Source of the DNA: Isoetes taiwanensis
Lineage: Eukaryota > Streptophyta > Lycopodiopsida > Isoetales > Isoetaceae
Assembly (NCBI GenBank): GCA_021234155.1
Contig: JAJEKV010000105.1
Span: 2,608,968-2,672,967 of the forward strand
DNA: 64,000 nucleotides
Direction of reading: 5' to 3'
Part shown: positions 12,776-26,024 of the stretch, piece by piece
How positions within the stretch are numbered: position 1 is the first letter of the stretch
How the letters are laid out: the number at the start of each line of letters is the position of its first letter
Notes under the pieces: model-generated
What the model was told of the DNA's origin: nothing
What the model saw: the letters and a program-made list of their open reading frames with translations, nothing else
The model's database searches: none
Program-made: the position numbers and the translations under genes

Positions 12776-13119
12776 ATGCCAAAGTTTCCCAAACTTACAC
12801 AGGCAATTCTTCCTACTAAATCATGCATAATCCAATGATGACAGCCCATGTACCTCAGCTTAACTTAGCAAAACCCCACCTGAGAAAAAGATTTGATGCA
12901 ATCTCTTCAAGCTCTGGCATCCTTACTTGATCCGGCAATCCTCCCAACGCAATCCTTCTCTGCCTTCATGCTCCTTCTCTGCCTACACGCTCAAGGTTGC
13001 CTTCTCTTGCAAAAAAACCTCACGTTTGCCAAAAGCCCTCTTTCCAACATTGCCTTTACCGCACTTTTACATCCTATTTTGTGTTGTAGATTCAATCCCA
13101 AAACATATCTAGATTAAGA

Positions 13120-14483
13120 TGCATTTTATATCAATTAGTTTGAGCATAAAAGAGGTTCTGTGGTTGCAAATAGAACAAGTGCATTTACAGAGAATAGTAC
13201 TGGTACTGCAGGTGGTATCTGCATTATCTGAAAAAATACTACTCATTGCCTCATCCATAACAGCTCTAATAAATTGGCAGATTGTTATATTTAAGAATAA
13301 AGACCTTACTTTTGGAGTGATTAATGTATATGCCTCCACTAGTTCAAAAGAAAGAGAAGACCTATGGCCCAAGATTAGTAACTGGATAGAATCATAATTC
13401 TATATCCTAGATTATGGGGGGAGATTTTAATAACACTCCTACAAGGGATCTCAAGCTTGGTAATGATATAAATATGTCCAGAATTGAGAAGATAAATTGG
13501 GAATACCTCATGGATAATTATCTATTCACTCATATCCCCTCTGCTACAGCCAAATACACCTGGTCAAATAAGCAAGAAGGCAATAAACGAGTTTTCTGTG
13601 CCCTTGACAGGTTCTACATCAACAATTCTGATAACCCCTTCTGGGATAATTGTATGATCTACAGTGATGAGAGCACTTCCATATCTGACCAGCAGCCTCA
13701 ATTCCTTGAGACCAAGCACTTGCTTAGCATGAAAAAGGAAAAGAATTGCCCTTTCAAGCTCAATTGCAGTCTTTTAAACAATGTGAAATTCTATGAGGAG
13801 TTCAAGGCATTCTATCTCAGTCTGCCAAGGGTCCAATCTTCAAATTCAATGAGAGATTTTTATTCTAATATTAAGGCATCCAAATCTTGGATCAAGCAGT
13901 GGTCAAAAAATAATTGTAGCCTCAGGAAGGAGGAGAAAAAAAGATGCTTGATCAATATGAAAAATATTTGGCTTCAAATTCAGCTAGATCCTCATGATAG
14001 GGAACTCCATTTGCAGGAATCCAATCTTAAGCATATAATTAAGGCCACGGAAGAATATGAAGCAAAAGGTGCTGCTATCAAAAGAAAGATTAAATATCTT
14101 TTAAACATGGACAATAATAATTCCAAATTCTTCTTTAGAGTGGCAAAGAATAGGGTCTCAAGAAATCAAATTCTGGCAGTAAAAAATGATCATGGGATCA
14201 CTTTTGAAGATTCCAAAGGAATAAGTCATTTCTTCTACTCTAAATACTCGGAAATTTTCTCTGATAGTGGTAACACATCATGGCAGAGTTCTCAAGCTAA
14301 AGAATTCATTGATCTTCTAAATTCTCTGCCTGGTTATAGCACTGCTCCAATCTCTGATAATATTACAGATCTGCCCAATGAAATTGAGATCAAAGCCACT
14401 CTCATGAATCTTGCTAAAGGAAAAAGTCCTGGACCTGATGGCCTTCCCCCAGAGTTTTATATAAACTTCTGGGAGGAAATTAA
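13120..14483 (+). pseudogene. L1-type LINE ORF2, 5' half: APE endonuclease and start of RT
   Basis: From about 13150 the frames read GTAGGICI, then LTFGVINVYASTSSKERE (endonuclease), a shift near 13400, then GGDFNNTPTRDLKLG and CALDRFYINN (the GGDFN and LDR motifs of apurinic-type endonucleases). The expected SDH motif is degenerate (SDQQPQ). After a linker the RT begins with LAKGKSPGPDGLPPEFY and stops at FWEEIN, exactly where the Helitron-like insert begins. The rest of the protein continues at 22039. Upstream of 13120 the element is 5' truncated. Confidence 0.87.
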
Positions 14484-14866
14484 CAAGGTGCTGCGCACGG
14501 AGGGTTGCCCTCCATGGCCGGAGGGTGAAGTGGCTTAAATCATAGTTCAAAGTAAAAAAAAAAAGAAAATAGGAAAGTAAATGCAAATAAGAAACTTATC
14601 ATGTAGCAATGTTTGGCTTGGCATCGTTGGGCTTGGGTGAGATAGATTGAATAATAAACCCATGTGTATTAGAGGTTTATAAGCAGGTTTTTGTGTAGAA
14701 GTATAAGGATTCACGTTTTGCTTCTTAACATTGTTCTGCACATAACACCGACAAATTGCATAACACTGACAAATTACTGGAAGAAATAGGGAATTATTTT
14801 CTCCATAAAATAAAATGTGTTTAATCTCATTAATGAATAGTTTATTATTCTTTGTTCCCAAATAAA

Positions 14867-15610
14867 TTTTTTTTTTTTTTTTTTTTTTTTTTTGAAGGAC
14901 GTCAAGCTTTAATTATTCACCAACTAAAAACCAGAGCAACATAAATGCAAAGACAGGATTATAACCCCAGTGGACAAACCGATCCAACTGAACACAACCA
15001 CCTGCCTATGCAAAAGAATGAATCAAGGTAAGTATGCGGATCGGTACTTTCTTCTCTTGATCAAGAGAAGAACAATTGTAAGCCATAACAATTTTATCTT
15101 GCGCCTGAAGAACAACCTCATCCGTGATTATCTATGCCCTTAAAGATAAACAACCTCCTTCTCTTCCAGATTGACCATAAAAGCCCGACCACATGCGAGA
15201 TGAAAAGCTTCGTTTCCGTTGTTTGGGCCAAGCATCGGGATAGATAGCAAGCAAAATTTTTGGCTAGATCGAGACGTGCCAAAAGGGTCAACAACCAAGA
15301 CCATGCCTGCCGAAGCCTCTCACACAAGAAAAACAATGCTCAATACTCTCAACCCTTTTTTGGCATAAAGGGCGTGAGCTCGAAATCCGATTATCCATTT
15401 TATGGACTAACCTGTTGACTCTGAGGCATCTATGGATCACTTGCCACCACAAAACTACTACTTTGGGGTGAAGCAGCTTATCCCATACCCATATCCAAAC
15501 ACTTTTCCATTGTGGCTGAGGGACCTGAAGATGCCATCTATTAGATGGAGGCAGGATTTCAGAATGCACAAGCAATTTATACACAGAAGACACAAACCGC
15601 CCTGGCTGGA
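14867..15610 (-). mobile_element. 5'-truncated LINE with poly(A) tail, minus strand
   Basis: A 27-base T run at 14867-14893 is the poly(A) tail of a minus-strand LINE. Upstream in its reading direction lie zf-RVT pieces: SVWIWVWDKLLHPKVVVLWW, CLRVNRLVHKM and LCQKRVESIEHCF, then after a frame break the C-terminal ISHVVGLLWSIWKRRR segment. Only the last part of ORF2 remains, which is typical of abortive reverse transcription. It sits inside the Helitron-like element and on the same strand as the captured genes. Confidence 0.82.
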
Positions 15611-16300
15611 TATCCTGATGGCAACCCCATACGACTACCTCAATTCCCCATTATTTCTCCGGAGTTACTTGCCAACTTGCTTCTCTGCACACAGTACCAG
15701 CAACTATATACAATAGACTAAAATGCCAGTTGTTAATGTTGTAATAGCTTGAACAGTGAACAAATGGGGCACTGCTTATCACAATGGCAGCAAACCTTAA
15801 CCTGCAACACAATCAATGCCTTTAGAATATGCAACATAGCATCATCAAATAATTATAGCAATCAAATGATTAAACAACATGCCCTCATAAGAAAATCATT
15901 CTTGCACTAAACTGAAAGCTACCCCTAAGACCAACGTAAAATTTTAGAAAAGGATGGACCTACTTGGAATTCTAAAAAAGGAAGGAGGTATAATGCATAG
16001 CATAGCCTTTTAGGACCATTGCATGATTACAAAAGTGCCCGAGTTGGGAAGGTTCTTGAGGTTGGTTGGGTTGTCTTCATCTACCGTAGCTTAAAACATC
16101 AAGCCTTTTTTAATTAGTCCTCATCAATACCCATCGGTTGATTTATAAGACAATTTTGGCGTTGTATGCTTACGCTTTAAAGTGACAACATTGCAATACT
16201 ATGACCATAGGACAACTTTGGTACGCTGTGTGATTCTCATGTTGATTCAATTTTTTCACCGACAATCTTGAAATGTGATCATATAATACATGAGCAATAA

Positions 16301-16396
16301 CCATAGATCAGGCAGCAACATGCCTCTAGACTTAATTCACAGCCATAACCATAGATCAGACAGCAACATGCCTATAGACTTAATTCACAGCCATGT
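16301..16396. repeat. Two-copy tandem repeat, period 48 bp
   Basis: CCATAGATCAGGCAGCAACA and the following CTAGACTTAATTCACAG block at 16301 recurs at 16349 with two or three substitutions. Confidence 0.8.
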
Positions 16397-16777
16397 GAAT
16401 ATGCCTCTACTGTTGTTTCATGGTAATAAATAACAAACTATGCTGCCATAGCCCCCTTGCTTTTTGGGCCTCGTACTTATAGCTGGCATTGGTAATTCAA
16501 CTACACGACCATGACCATGACCATGGTCATATGTACAGAAGCAACAGGAAGTTGATTCAGTCACAGCCGAGACTATGAGGCAATATGCCTCTAATTTATG
16601 AATTGTACTATAAAATGAATGAAAATGAGAACTCACCATGGAATGCCTCAATGATATAAAGAGCTACTCCACATGCTAGTTTATCTAGCAAACTTAAAAG
16701 TACCATAAACAAAAGCACAGGCCTGCAGATTACAACCTATGAGTACGCCATCCATGCTCCATGCAGTTAGAATTTTC

Positions 16778-16996
16778 TCAAAGCTTCAACAACAACCAAG
16801 GCCCAGTTGGATGAATCCAGAAGTGAAAATAAGTACCAGCATTAGGGCATTTCCAAAGCCAATCATAACTGCAATGAAATATATCAAGCCTTGCAGATGG
16901 CTGGGCAGATAATATATTGCAGTGCCTGACAATATCCAAAGTGCTGCACCCCCAGCGAAGAAAGCTTTGGTCATAGTTTTGCAGCTCCTTCATCAA
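16778..16996 (-). pseudogene. MFS transporter fragment, MFSD12-like
   Basis: The minus frame reads AALWILSGTAIYYLPSHLQG and LIYFIAVMIGFGNALMLVLI: two hydrophobic helices with the glycine-rich GFGNALMLV turn seen in plant relatives of MFSD12, a major facilitator family. Only about 60 residues (one exon) are present. The assignment to MFS is reasonable, to MFSD12 less sure. It sits just downstream (minus strand) of the carboxylesterase piece within the Helitron-like element and is best read as a captured fragment. Confidence 0.55.
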
Positions 16997-17049
16997 ATCA
17001 TATAGATCTTGGCATGGGATCTAACTGTTCATGCATGCAATCAGTCCTC

Positions 17050-17380
17050 CAGAATATGGCTAGATCAACACATGCCCTTTTATTAAAACGGGCTTCAGAT
17101 CTTCCTCTGCCGCTCTGCATCCTACAAAATGCACTATATTTCCTCCGGCAGAATCCCCCATTAGAAGACACATCGACAGATCTGCATTTTCTGGCAGCTC
17201 TATCGTTTCTTGCAGCCAGACCAATATGAGAGCAACATTAAACTGGATGGAAACAAAATCGGAGGAGGCCGAAGCCATGAAGAACGCCATAGCCAGTTCA
17301 CCGGTTTCAGAGGGGCTGCTCAGCAACAGAAATGACCGTCCATTTACCCCCAATAATGGGTTTTTAGCAGTCATTGGCAT
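17050..17380 (-). pseudogene. Carboxylesterase (CXE/GID1-type alpha/beta hydrolase) fragment
   Basis: The minus frame contains WLQETIELPENADLSMCLLM then GDSAGGNIVHFV, the GXSXG nucleophile elbow of plant carboxylesterases, followed by RAAEEDLKPVLIKGHVLI. The region before it corresponds in spacing to the oxyanion-hole part, but the usual HGGG motif is not readable, so the N-terminal part is decayed or rearranged. The catalytic Asp and His lie outside the fragment. It is a captured piece, not a working hydrolase. Confidence 0.75.
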
Positions 17381-17470
17381 ATTCTAGGTATATACTGGCA
17401 TATGCCTAGAATATGCCACAAACCCACCTCAACAAGGGCTTGCCCCCTTAAGGGCAACCCAAAAAGTAAT
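17340..17470 (-). repeat. Internal second copy of the Helitron-like 5' terminus
   Basis: This stretch matches 21925-22038: both have GGTTTTTAGCAGTCA, then a palindrome of the type GCATATTCTAGG...CCTAGAATATGC, then a GGGCTTGCCCC-like block and GGGCAACCCAAAAA at the outer end. On the minus strand both read as a 5' end starting with TTTTTGGGTTGCCC. The inner copy lacks the TC start. Confidence 0.75.
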
Positions 17471-18316
17471 AGTAATAACCAAGCAGGGCATACGTCAATA
17501 AAAATGTTCCAATATATTATGTGGAGCACAACAACAAAAACCAAATGCTTGCATCTCTAAAATACCATTTGGATGGTGCGCAAAATGCGACACATGTAAA
17601 ATATTCCATAAATTCCAGGCGCTATTTTAAGCAAAAAATTAAGCCGCCTACGTGGCGAGCTCTCGCTCGTCCATTCCTTGCATTAGAAAAAGACAAGCAT
17701 CTGAGAGAATATGCCGCTACAATAATCTCTCTTCAACAGCTCCTCTGCCTCTAGTTAGAATTCACTAATGCAGCTGCGATCCTTCACGGTCGGAATCCTT
17801 CAACCCACGATCGATCCTTTTGCCCATTGCTTTCCATGCTAAAGCCTCTTCAAAATTAATGCCAGCAGGTCTTTTTTTTCTTTTTTGTTCCCTTGTAATT
17901 TTTTCCATCTCTTCCTGTAATGTAGATCATACCCTGCTGATTTTATTCTGATCAGTCGCCCATTTGTTTTAGATCTCTGGGAGTAGCATATCCAGCATTT
18001 TAGGATTTCGAAAACGTCAGCATCAAATGGCAGTTGTCTATAGTCCTTCTCTCCAGAGTATGATCTCCTAATTCAGAGAAGAAAAATTTGAGGAGGCTTG
18101 CCACCTGCGCGTGCGTCTGCTTGTGTAGTTACTTTCAAAAATTAGCTACAAAAACTTTCTTTTTTCAACTATTGCAAGAAAACCCATCCAAAACCACAAA
18201 CAACGCCCGCAATAGCAACCACCACTTTAAGTTCCTCTGAGGCAAAAACTATTGTTTTGAAAACAATACAATACGGCAATCATAGTCTCAACCAGTGGCA
18301 AAACACCCTCCCACTA

Positions 18317-18450
18317 CCAAACGAATTGGGCAAAGTATATCACTTGTGGTTTTTTTTTAATGCTTTCATCTTCAAAAATTACTTCCAAACGAATTGGGCA
18401 AAATATATCACTTGTAACTTTTTTTAATGCTTTTATCTTTAAAAATTACT
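18317..18450. repeat. Two-copy tandem repeat, period about 65 bp
   Basis: CAAACGAATTGGGCAAAGTA with the following TATCACTTGT and AAAAATTACTTC blocks occurs twice in tandem with small changes. Confidence 0.8.
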
Positions 18451-18872
18451 TCGGACTTGCCTTCCAGGACCAAAAGCTTAAGGCAAAATTGCTACAAGGT
18501 TATTCTTTGTGTTGCCAAGAATGAGTGGTTCCATTGCTCCTAAACAAAAGGAGAGAATTACATGGCCCCAAAAATTTGGGACGGGGGCTTAATACGTGGA
18601 AGACAAATAATGAGTCCATTAAAAACGAAAGTGTCCCACGTAAAATGGTGCCACATTACGTTGAAATTCGGACGTCTATGTTGGTGACAAGCTTCCTTGA
18701 GCTTGTTGTGCATATCACAACATTATTTACAATTATTAAAAATAACTAATACATTGCGCTTATAATTGTGATAACCTTTTGAATCACTGACCTAATTATC
18801 AACCTTACATGCATATCCAGCCAACTCACTTATAACTCTAGCAAGTTTCATAAGGAACCCTCACTTCACCAA

Positions 18873-20606
<1,734 letters not shown>

Positions 20607-20674
20607 TTAATTGTGAACAGAACCAAGTCAAAAAGCCATCCTAGTTCTTTAAACATAAGAGCCAATAATTGACA

Positions 20675-20923
20675 TTAATCAGGACTATGTCTGGAACTTA
20701 GCTTCCCAGGAAATTTAGAATTAAGTCTTTTATTTTCAGTTATTGCAGTCACAACCATGGCTAGAACAGTTATAATCACCACAATTCCCATTCTTTGCAG
20801 CATGCTAATGCCTCTAGTGTGCCCTGTTATTTTTCTCAGGAGAGGCACGAGGTGGAATGCAGCATATTGCTGTAAGACTGTGAAACACACCCATAGAAGC
20901 TGCAGGTATGGTGAAATTTTCAC
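20675..20923 (-). pseudogene. NPF (NRT1/PTR family) transporter fragment
   Basis: The minus frame reads LLRKITGHTRGISMLQRMGI then a hydrophobic helix VVIITVLAMVVTAITENKRL. The ITGHxRGIxxLQRxGIG segment is characteristic of plant NRT1/PTR family proteins, proton-coupled nitrate or peptide transporters of the MFS. Only one exon-size piece is present, about 95 bp upstream on the minus strand of the UKL exons. It is part of the Helitron-like cargo. Confidence 0.8.
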
Positions 20924-21059
20924 TTAAATGCCTGTTCATTCTGCTGCCTTGTCTAACAAAGAATATGTCCAGTATATAAGACTACTAACCAAAGCATGGA
21001 GAAAGAAAAATATGATATTTTTAACACTTAAGATCATATTATAATGAGCGATTTTAACT

Positions 21060-21485
21060 CATGTATACAAAAATCGGTCTAGTCAAAGTAATAAACTTGA
21101 ACTTTATCCCGCATATCTTTCCATAAACCGAATTTATCCATACCGCATACATCCAAACCTACATAAAGAAGTTCAAGAAAGTACCTTACCATTCAATCTT
21201 TTACGGTCACAATATACGTATAGGCGCCATCACCAAAGATATATCCTGGGTTTCGGTAGACGGGACCCTTACAAGAAAACTTCTTGACAAACCTCAACCG
21301 TGAATAATCCGGGCTGGACTTTTCCGGTATTTGGTGAACTTTCTTTCTTGGATCGATTTTTTACGGCGAGATCTGGGGCTTTCGGATAATACATCACCTC
21401 CATCATCAAGGATTTTAGCAACACCATCGGATGCTTGCTTCAACACCTTTAAGAGACTGCCAATGTGATCCAAATATAACGCCAT
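21060..21485 (-). pseudogene. Unidentified captured exons
   Basis: Several minus frames look protein-like but were not recognised: MALYLDHIGSLLKVLKQASD followed by a basic stretch RSRRKKSIQERK (21294-21485), YRNPGYIFGDGAYTYIVTVK (about 21200-21290) and VGLDVCGMDKFGLWKDMRDK (about 21080-21160). They follow the Helitron-like 5' end and have the orientation of the identified captures. They may belong to one gene, but reading frames do not join without assuming introns. Confidence 0.35.
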
Positions 21486-21924
21486 TTATTTCCTGTGTCT
21501 CAGAAACTGTAACCAGAATGGACTCATAATCCAAAGGGCAAACTTTTGCAAGAAATATGAGCAACATCGGTGGTTTTTGCAGGAGAAATTAGAGGCAGCA
21601 AGCCACTGCCGCACCAGGGCTTCCACTAAAACAGAGCTTTCCGCCTACGGTTTCTGGCCAGACTTCATTTTTTACTTTAATGAGCTTTCGCTTTCTTCCA
21701 AGCGCAAACTCCATCCTTCCACCTCCGCATCTTTGCATATGCTTCAGAAATGCTCCACGAAACTGGCTATTGGCTATGGCAGAAAGAAAACCCCTAACGC
21801 ATTGCAGAAATGCTTCGAAATTGGTTATGGCGGAAGGAAAACCCTAATATTCAGTGGCGGTGCCGGTTAACCAGTTCCCACACCAGCCGCACATCAACAA
21901 TGGCGACCTAACATTTACAGGTAA

Positions 21925-22038
21925 GAGTAGGTTTTTAGCAGTCACAGCATATCCTAGGTATATTCCAGCATATACCTAGGATATGCCAAAAGCCCACATA
22001 AACAAGGGTTTGCCCCCCTAGGGGCAACCCAAAAATGA
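21925..22038 (-). repeat. 5' terminal region of the Helitron-like element
   Basis: On the minus strand: TCATTTTTGGGTTGCCCC, a GC-rich palindromic block (TTGCCCCCCTAGGGGCAA on the plus strand), then a long palindrome with arms GCATATCCTAGGTATA and TATACCTAGGATATGC. It shares this architecture with 17340-17470. Confidence 0.7.
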
Positions 22039-24392
22039 TTTCATAAAAATGATTCATGGTTTTTGGATAAATAATCATCTGCATCCCGCCATTGCTTCTG
22101 GTCTGATTACTTTAGTTCCCAAAGTTGATAATCCTGAGTACTTTAGTGATTGGAGACCTATCTCCCTCACCAATACCTCATATAAGGTTTGTGCCAAAAT
22201 TCTTGCAAACAGAATTAAAGGTTACTTGCAGACTAACATCTCCTGCCAAATAGATATATCTTGGACAATTATCTGCCATGGAAGGGCTACATTGGGCTAA
22301 GTTTTCTAATCAAAATTGCATTTTTCTAAAGCTTGACTTCTCGAAGGCCTTTGACTCTATTAGATGGGATTTTCTGGATTTAGCCCTCAGGAAAATTGGT
22401 TTCCCTGATAAGTTGATACAGTTGATAATAGGGCTAAATTGTCGTGCTCAATCCTCTGTTCTTGTTAATGGTTCTCCAGGTAATTTCTTCCCACTCAAAA
22501 AGTGAGTCAGACAAGGTTGCCCTCTAGCACCTTATCTCTTTATCATTGCTGCTGATCAGTTAACCAAAGCTATTTTACATCATCAAAATATTGGAAACAT
22601 CAAAGGTTTAATTATGCCAAAAACTCAAAATACTTGACTCTATTATAGTATGCAGATGATACTTTCTCCTTCTTACAAAATGATGTAAAGAATATTGAAT
22701 TCTTCCTGAGAATCATTCATAATTTTAGTCAAGCTTCAGGTATTCATTTGAATTTTCATAAATCCATCATCATTGGAGACTCTAACCAAACAGATATTCT
22801 TGGCATAAAATGTGCTGCTGCCAACCAAGCCACAAAATTGCTCGGCATGCCTTTAGGTTTGGATATAAATATCAAGACCCTTTGGAGTCCCATTGTTGAA
22901 AGGATTAGGAAGAAGCTTAATAATTATGGCAGTTGTCTTTCTCTAGCTGGCAGGACTATCATTGCTTCCTCTGTCATAGCAAGCTCCCATGTATATTTTT
23001 CTTCTACTCTTATTGCTCCAAAATGCATTTATCAACAATTAGAGAGGATCATTAGGAACTTTATTTGGGGCAAGAATTATTTGGAAAACTAGAATTATGT
23101 AACAAGAAAGAAAACATTGGGTGGCCTTTAAAAAAATTCTTTGCTACAAGCTTATGCTCTTGGGGAATATCTCTGGAAAACTTTATTTCATAGGCACAAT
23201 CCTGCTATTGAATTTTTCCAATATTGGCTTTCCAGAAGTGTTATTAAGGGCCATCCTTCTCTGGAACATCAGCTCCATGATTCTGCCTTCTATGACATCA
23301 AACCTGCTGCTAATACCTCACCTTTGATGAGGAATCTTTTAATGGCATGGAATAATGTCTCCAAAGCTTTCTCTTACACTAAGCTTAATCAAGCTCATCA
23401 TGATATGAATATTTTTTGGAATCCTGCTTTGTCTAAAAGAGATAACATTCCATTGTCCATAATTCATCCTAAGATTTATAGAAAATGGCTTGATAATAAT
23501 GTCTGCAAGCTTGGTGATCTCTGGTGCAATGGAAATTGGATTTCCTGGACTAAAGCTAAAGGCTAAAATCAGGGGATCTAGCACTGATAGAATGCTTTAT
23601 AAGCACATCATCAACAAGGTAGCCAACATAAATTTGGATGCAAATCCCATTTGTAAAATTGATTGGTCCCTAAAAGGGAAAAAAATTTACAAGGTATCTC
23701 GGATTTATGATTATTTGAGTAACTCGAATTTGCAATCTAAAGCAGCTAGCTATTGGCATATTTCTGAGCAGACTGTAAGTTTTTTTTTTAGAAATATTTG
23801 GAACTCCTATTGTGCTCCCAAAATATCTTATTTCAATTGGTGAATTGCAAACAAAAGTGTCCCAAACCTGCAAACTATTTGCAAACATCAAACCACCCAG
23901 GTCAATAATGCTAATATCAATAGGGTTTCCCCTCTATGTCCATTAGGATGTGGTATTCAAGAATCTATGGAGCATATCTTTTCATGTCCTAAATTAAGCA
24001 GCTTTTGGTCATGGTTTGAAATGAAGTTTAATATTCAAAGGCCTATTAGAATTATTGATTTTATGATGAATAATAATACGTTTACCAATACTATATGCTT
24101 CATTACTCTCTGGAACATTTGGAAACACAGGAATAGATGCTTATATGGTGGTCACAACACGGCTATATTTTGGATAAAATTGCAGGTTATGTTTGACATA
24201 GAGCTTACAGCTACTGCTCAAAGAAATAAATATGATGATGCACATTTTGATCAGCATTGGAATTTGCATGGACAATTTACTGGCTTTTTTAATTTATTTA
24301 GGCTGAATTGTCATGAAGAAATTACTAATACAGATTATGATGTGGCTAGATTACCTCTGGAATTGCAAATTCAAACTCGATCTTCAATTTGA
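22039..24392 (+). pseudogene. L1-type LINE ORF2, 3' half (RT, zf-RVT)
   Basis: Continuation of the ORF2 interrupted at 14483: MIHGFWINNHLHPAIASGLI, DWRPISLTNTSYKVCAKI, KLDFSKAFDSIRWDF, RQGCPLAPYLF after an in-frame stop at 22503, and the YADDTFSF catalytic motif near 22651 in a shifted frame. Then SLAGRTIIASSVIASSHVYF, and the zf-RVT part (CPLGCGIQESMEHIFSCP near 23940) with LWNIWKHRNRCLYG. The last readable residues end at 24392. At least five frameshifts or stops are present. No poly(A) tail follows, so the 3' end is truncated or lost. Confidence 0.87.
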
Positions 24393-24756
24393 TGATGTTG
24401 AAGCATCCAAATACATTGGCCAGCCATTATCAGAACAGCATAAAGTACATGATCAGGTGCAAACTCAAGTTGATTACAGCTTTTGGACAAGTCAGGTCAA
24501 AGGAAAACTTTGTCAGAATATAAATGAGATTCCAAAGAGAGAGGTTGAGTGGGCAAAAGAGTTCTGCAGGGAAACTCATCTAATGTATGTTCTATGGTGG
24601 TTCATGAATGCCAATAGCAGTGATATGACAGACAGGCAGTTTGAATTCTACAGAGAGTGTTATTACTATCACAAAGGTAGAGCTGACTGCTATGGCACTC
24701 TGATTCATTTATATTCCACATGCAACTCAAACAGGCTGCTCGAGATTGTAGACTGA
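24391..24756 (+). CDS. Unidentified reading frame, possibly a terminal exon
   Basis: Downstream of the LINE the plus frame stays open to a stop at 24756. It reads QVDYSFWTSQVKGKLCQNIN, then EWAKEFCRETHLMYVLWWFM and MTDRQFEFYRECYYYHKGRA. The composition is protein-like and contains many aromatic residues. An AG acceptor near 24457 (GATCAG before GTGCAAACTCAAG) would allow it to be a last exon. I do not recognise the family. It could also be 3' LINE sequence or a fragment of a host gene next to the insertion. Confidence 0.35.
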   Translation, partial: DDVEASKYIGQPLSEQHKVHDQVQTQVDYSFWTSQVKGKLCQNINEIPKREVEWAKEFCRETHLMYVLWWFMNANSSDMTDRQFEFYRECYYYHKGRADCYGTLIHLYSTCNSNRLLEIVD

Positions 24757-25321
24757 GGAAAGCATTTTACACCAATTCTGTTTCCACCGTTCCGAGATCA
24801 CTTTCACTTCATTGACACCTACAATTTCTAATACCTTGCTTTGTTTATGATTAGCTCTTTTTGCAGATTACTGGCTCAATGAATCTACATAATAAGTTTT
24901 TGGCTTCTTCAGAAGAATGATTCGAGCTTATGCTTTGCCAAAACATGTTGCTGTTCTGGATAACAGTATCACTTATATTACTTACAGCATTTTATGATCT
25001 TAAAAGCTATTCAGGTTATTACACAATGTGGTTCTTGTCCATAAACATTGTTACTACTGGTCATACTATCACATTTTATATGGGCTTAATCCTTAAGTCC
25101 AAGTTTTCCTAGGAAATGCTGCTGACATCCTTTGTCATGCACTCTCTATATTTTGTACTTTATTTTCCATAATTAATGATTAATATCTAGCATAATAACA
25201 GGGGGTTTGTTTTGCGTTTTTATACACTTTTTGCTAAGATTTTCCTATGATTTGGTGGCCGTATTCATTTATGTGTACTAAATAGTATTTCTAGAGTGCA
25301 TCGTTTCTTGGCCATTGATTT

Positions 25322-25372
25322 TTTATAAGAGGCAGAATCGTACGGTTTTATAAGAGGCAGAATCGTACGGTT
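25322..25372. repeat. Perfect 24-25-bp tandem duplication
   Basis: TTTTATAAGAGGCAGAATCG followed by TACGG occurs twice in direct succession. Confidence 0.9.
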
Positions 25373-25809
25373 GTAATTAAGTTTATCTCATTTCCACAGG
25401 TTGGACCATAGTCTAATTTTTGTACTAATTATTTTTTCTAAGGGGCCGAAAAGGCATGCAAACATCAAACCCTTTTGCTAGGGTTTCAAGATCTTCACAA
25501 GCTGTTGCCGATTCTTCTATGAGCAGTCAGGAAGAAATAGAGCTTTGCATTTTTGGGCATTTTTGGTCCTCAAATCTGATGAGATTCGGAAGGGAGACAG
25601 GTTCTTGCCCAGTATTTGTACTATACTTGGCGTGTGAAAATGAAATGCTCAATTTCACTCGGGGGATATGCGTAGCCTGCAGATCCTTCTTCAGCATTCA
25701 ATCTTTGGCCTAAATCCCTTCCCAGCCTCAATCTCAAGCTTATGGGATGGCACCCTGAACTGGCCTATAGCATCTTCATTGATATACAAGAAGTAAATCC
25801 TTGTAAAAT

Positions 25810-26010
25810 TGTAAGGAACCTTAGGATAAAAAGACATATACATTTATACATGTATTTGTACAGTATTTTTCTACGTGTCTTTTGGTTCATGTCTTTTCAC
25901 ATGGACAAAAGGCCACAATTTTGTACATTTTTGTTAACTTGGAATAAGAAATGTAGTTTAGGAACTGGTGCTCTCTTCATGAATGCGTCTCTTGTTCCTT
26001 GTTCATTACA
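25810..26010 (+). repeat. 5' LTR (201 bp)
   Basis: TG...CA ends; preceded by target duplication AAAAT and followed by the primer-binding site. Confidence 0.92.
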
Positions 26011-26012
26011 TA

Positions 26013-26024
26013 TGGTATCAGAGC
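26013..26024 (+). promoter_or_regulatory. Primer-binding site for initiator tRNA-Met
   Basis: TGGTATCAGAGC lies two bases after the 5' LTR; this is the most common plant LTR-retrotransposon primer site. Confidence 0.9.
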
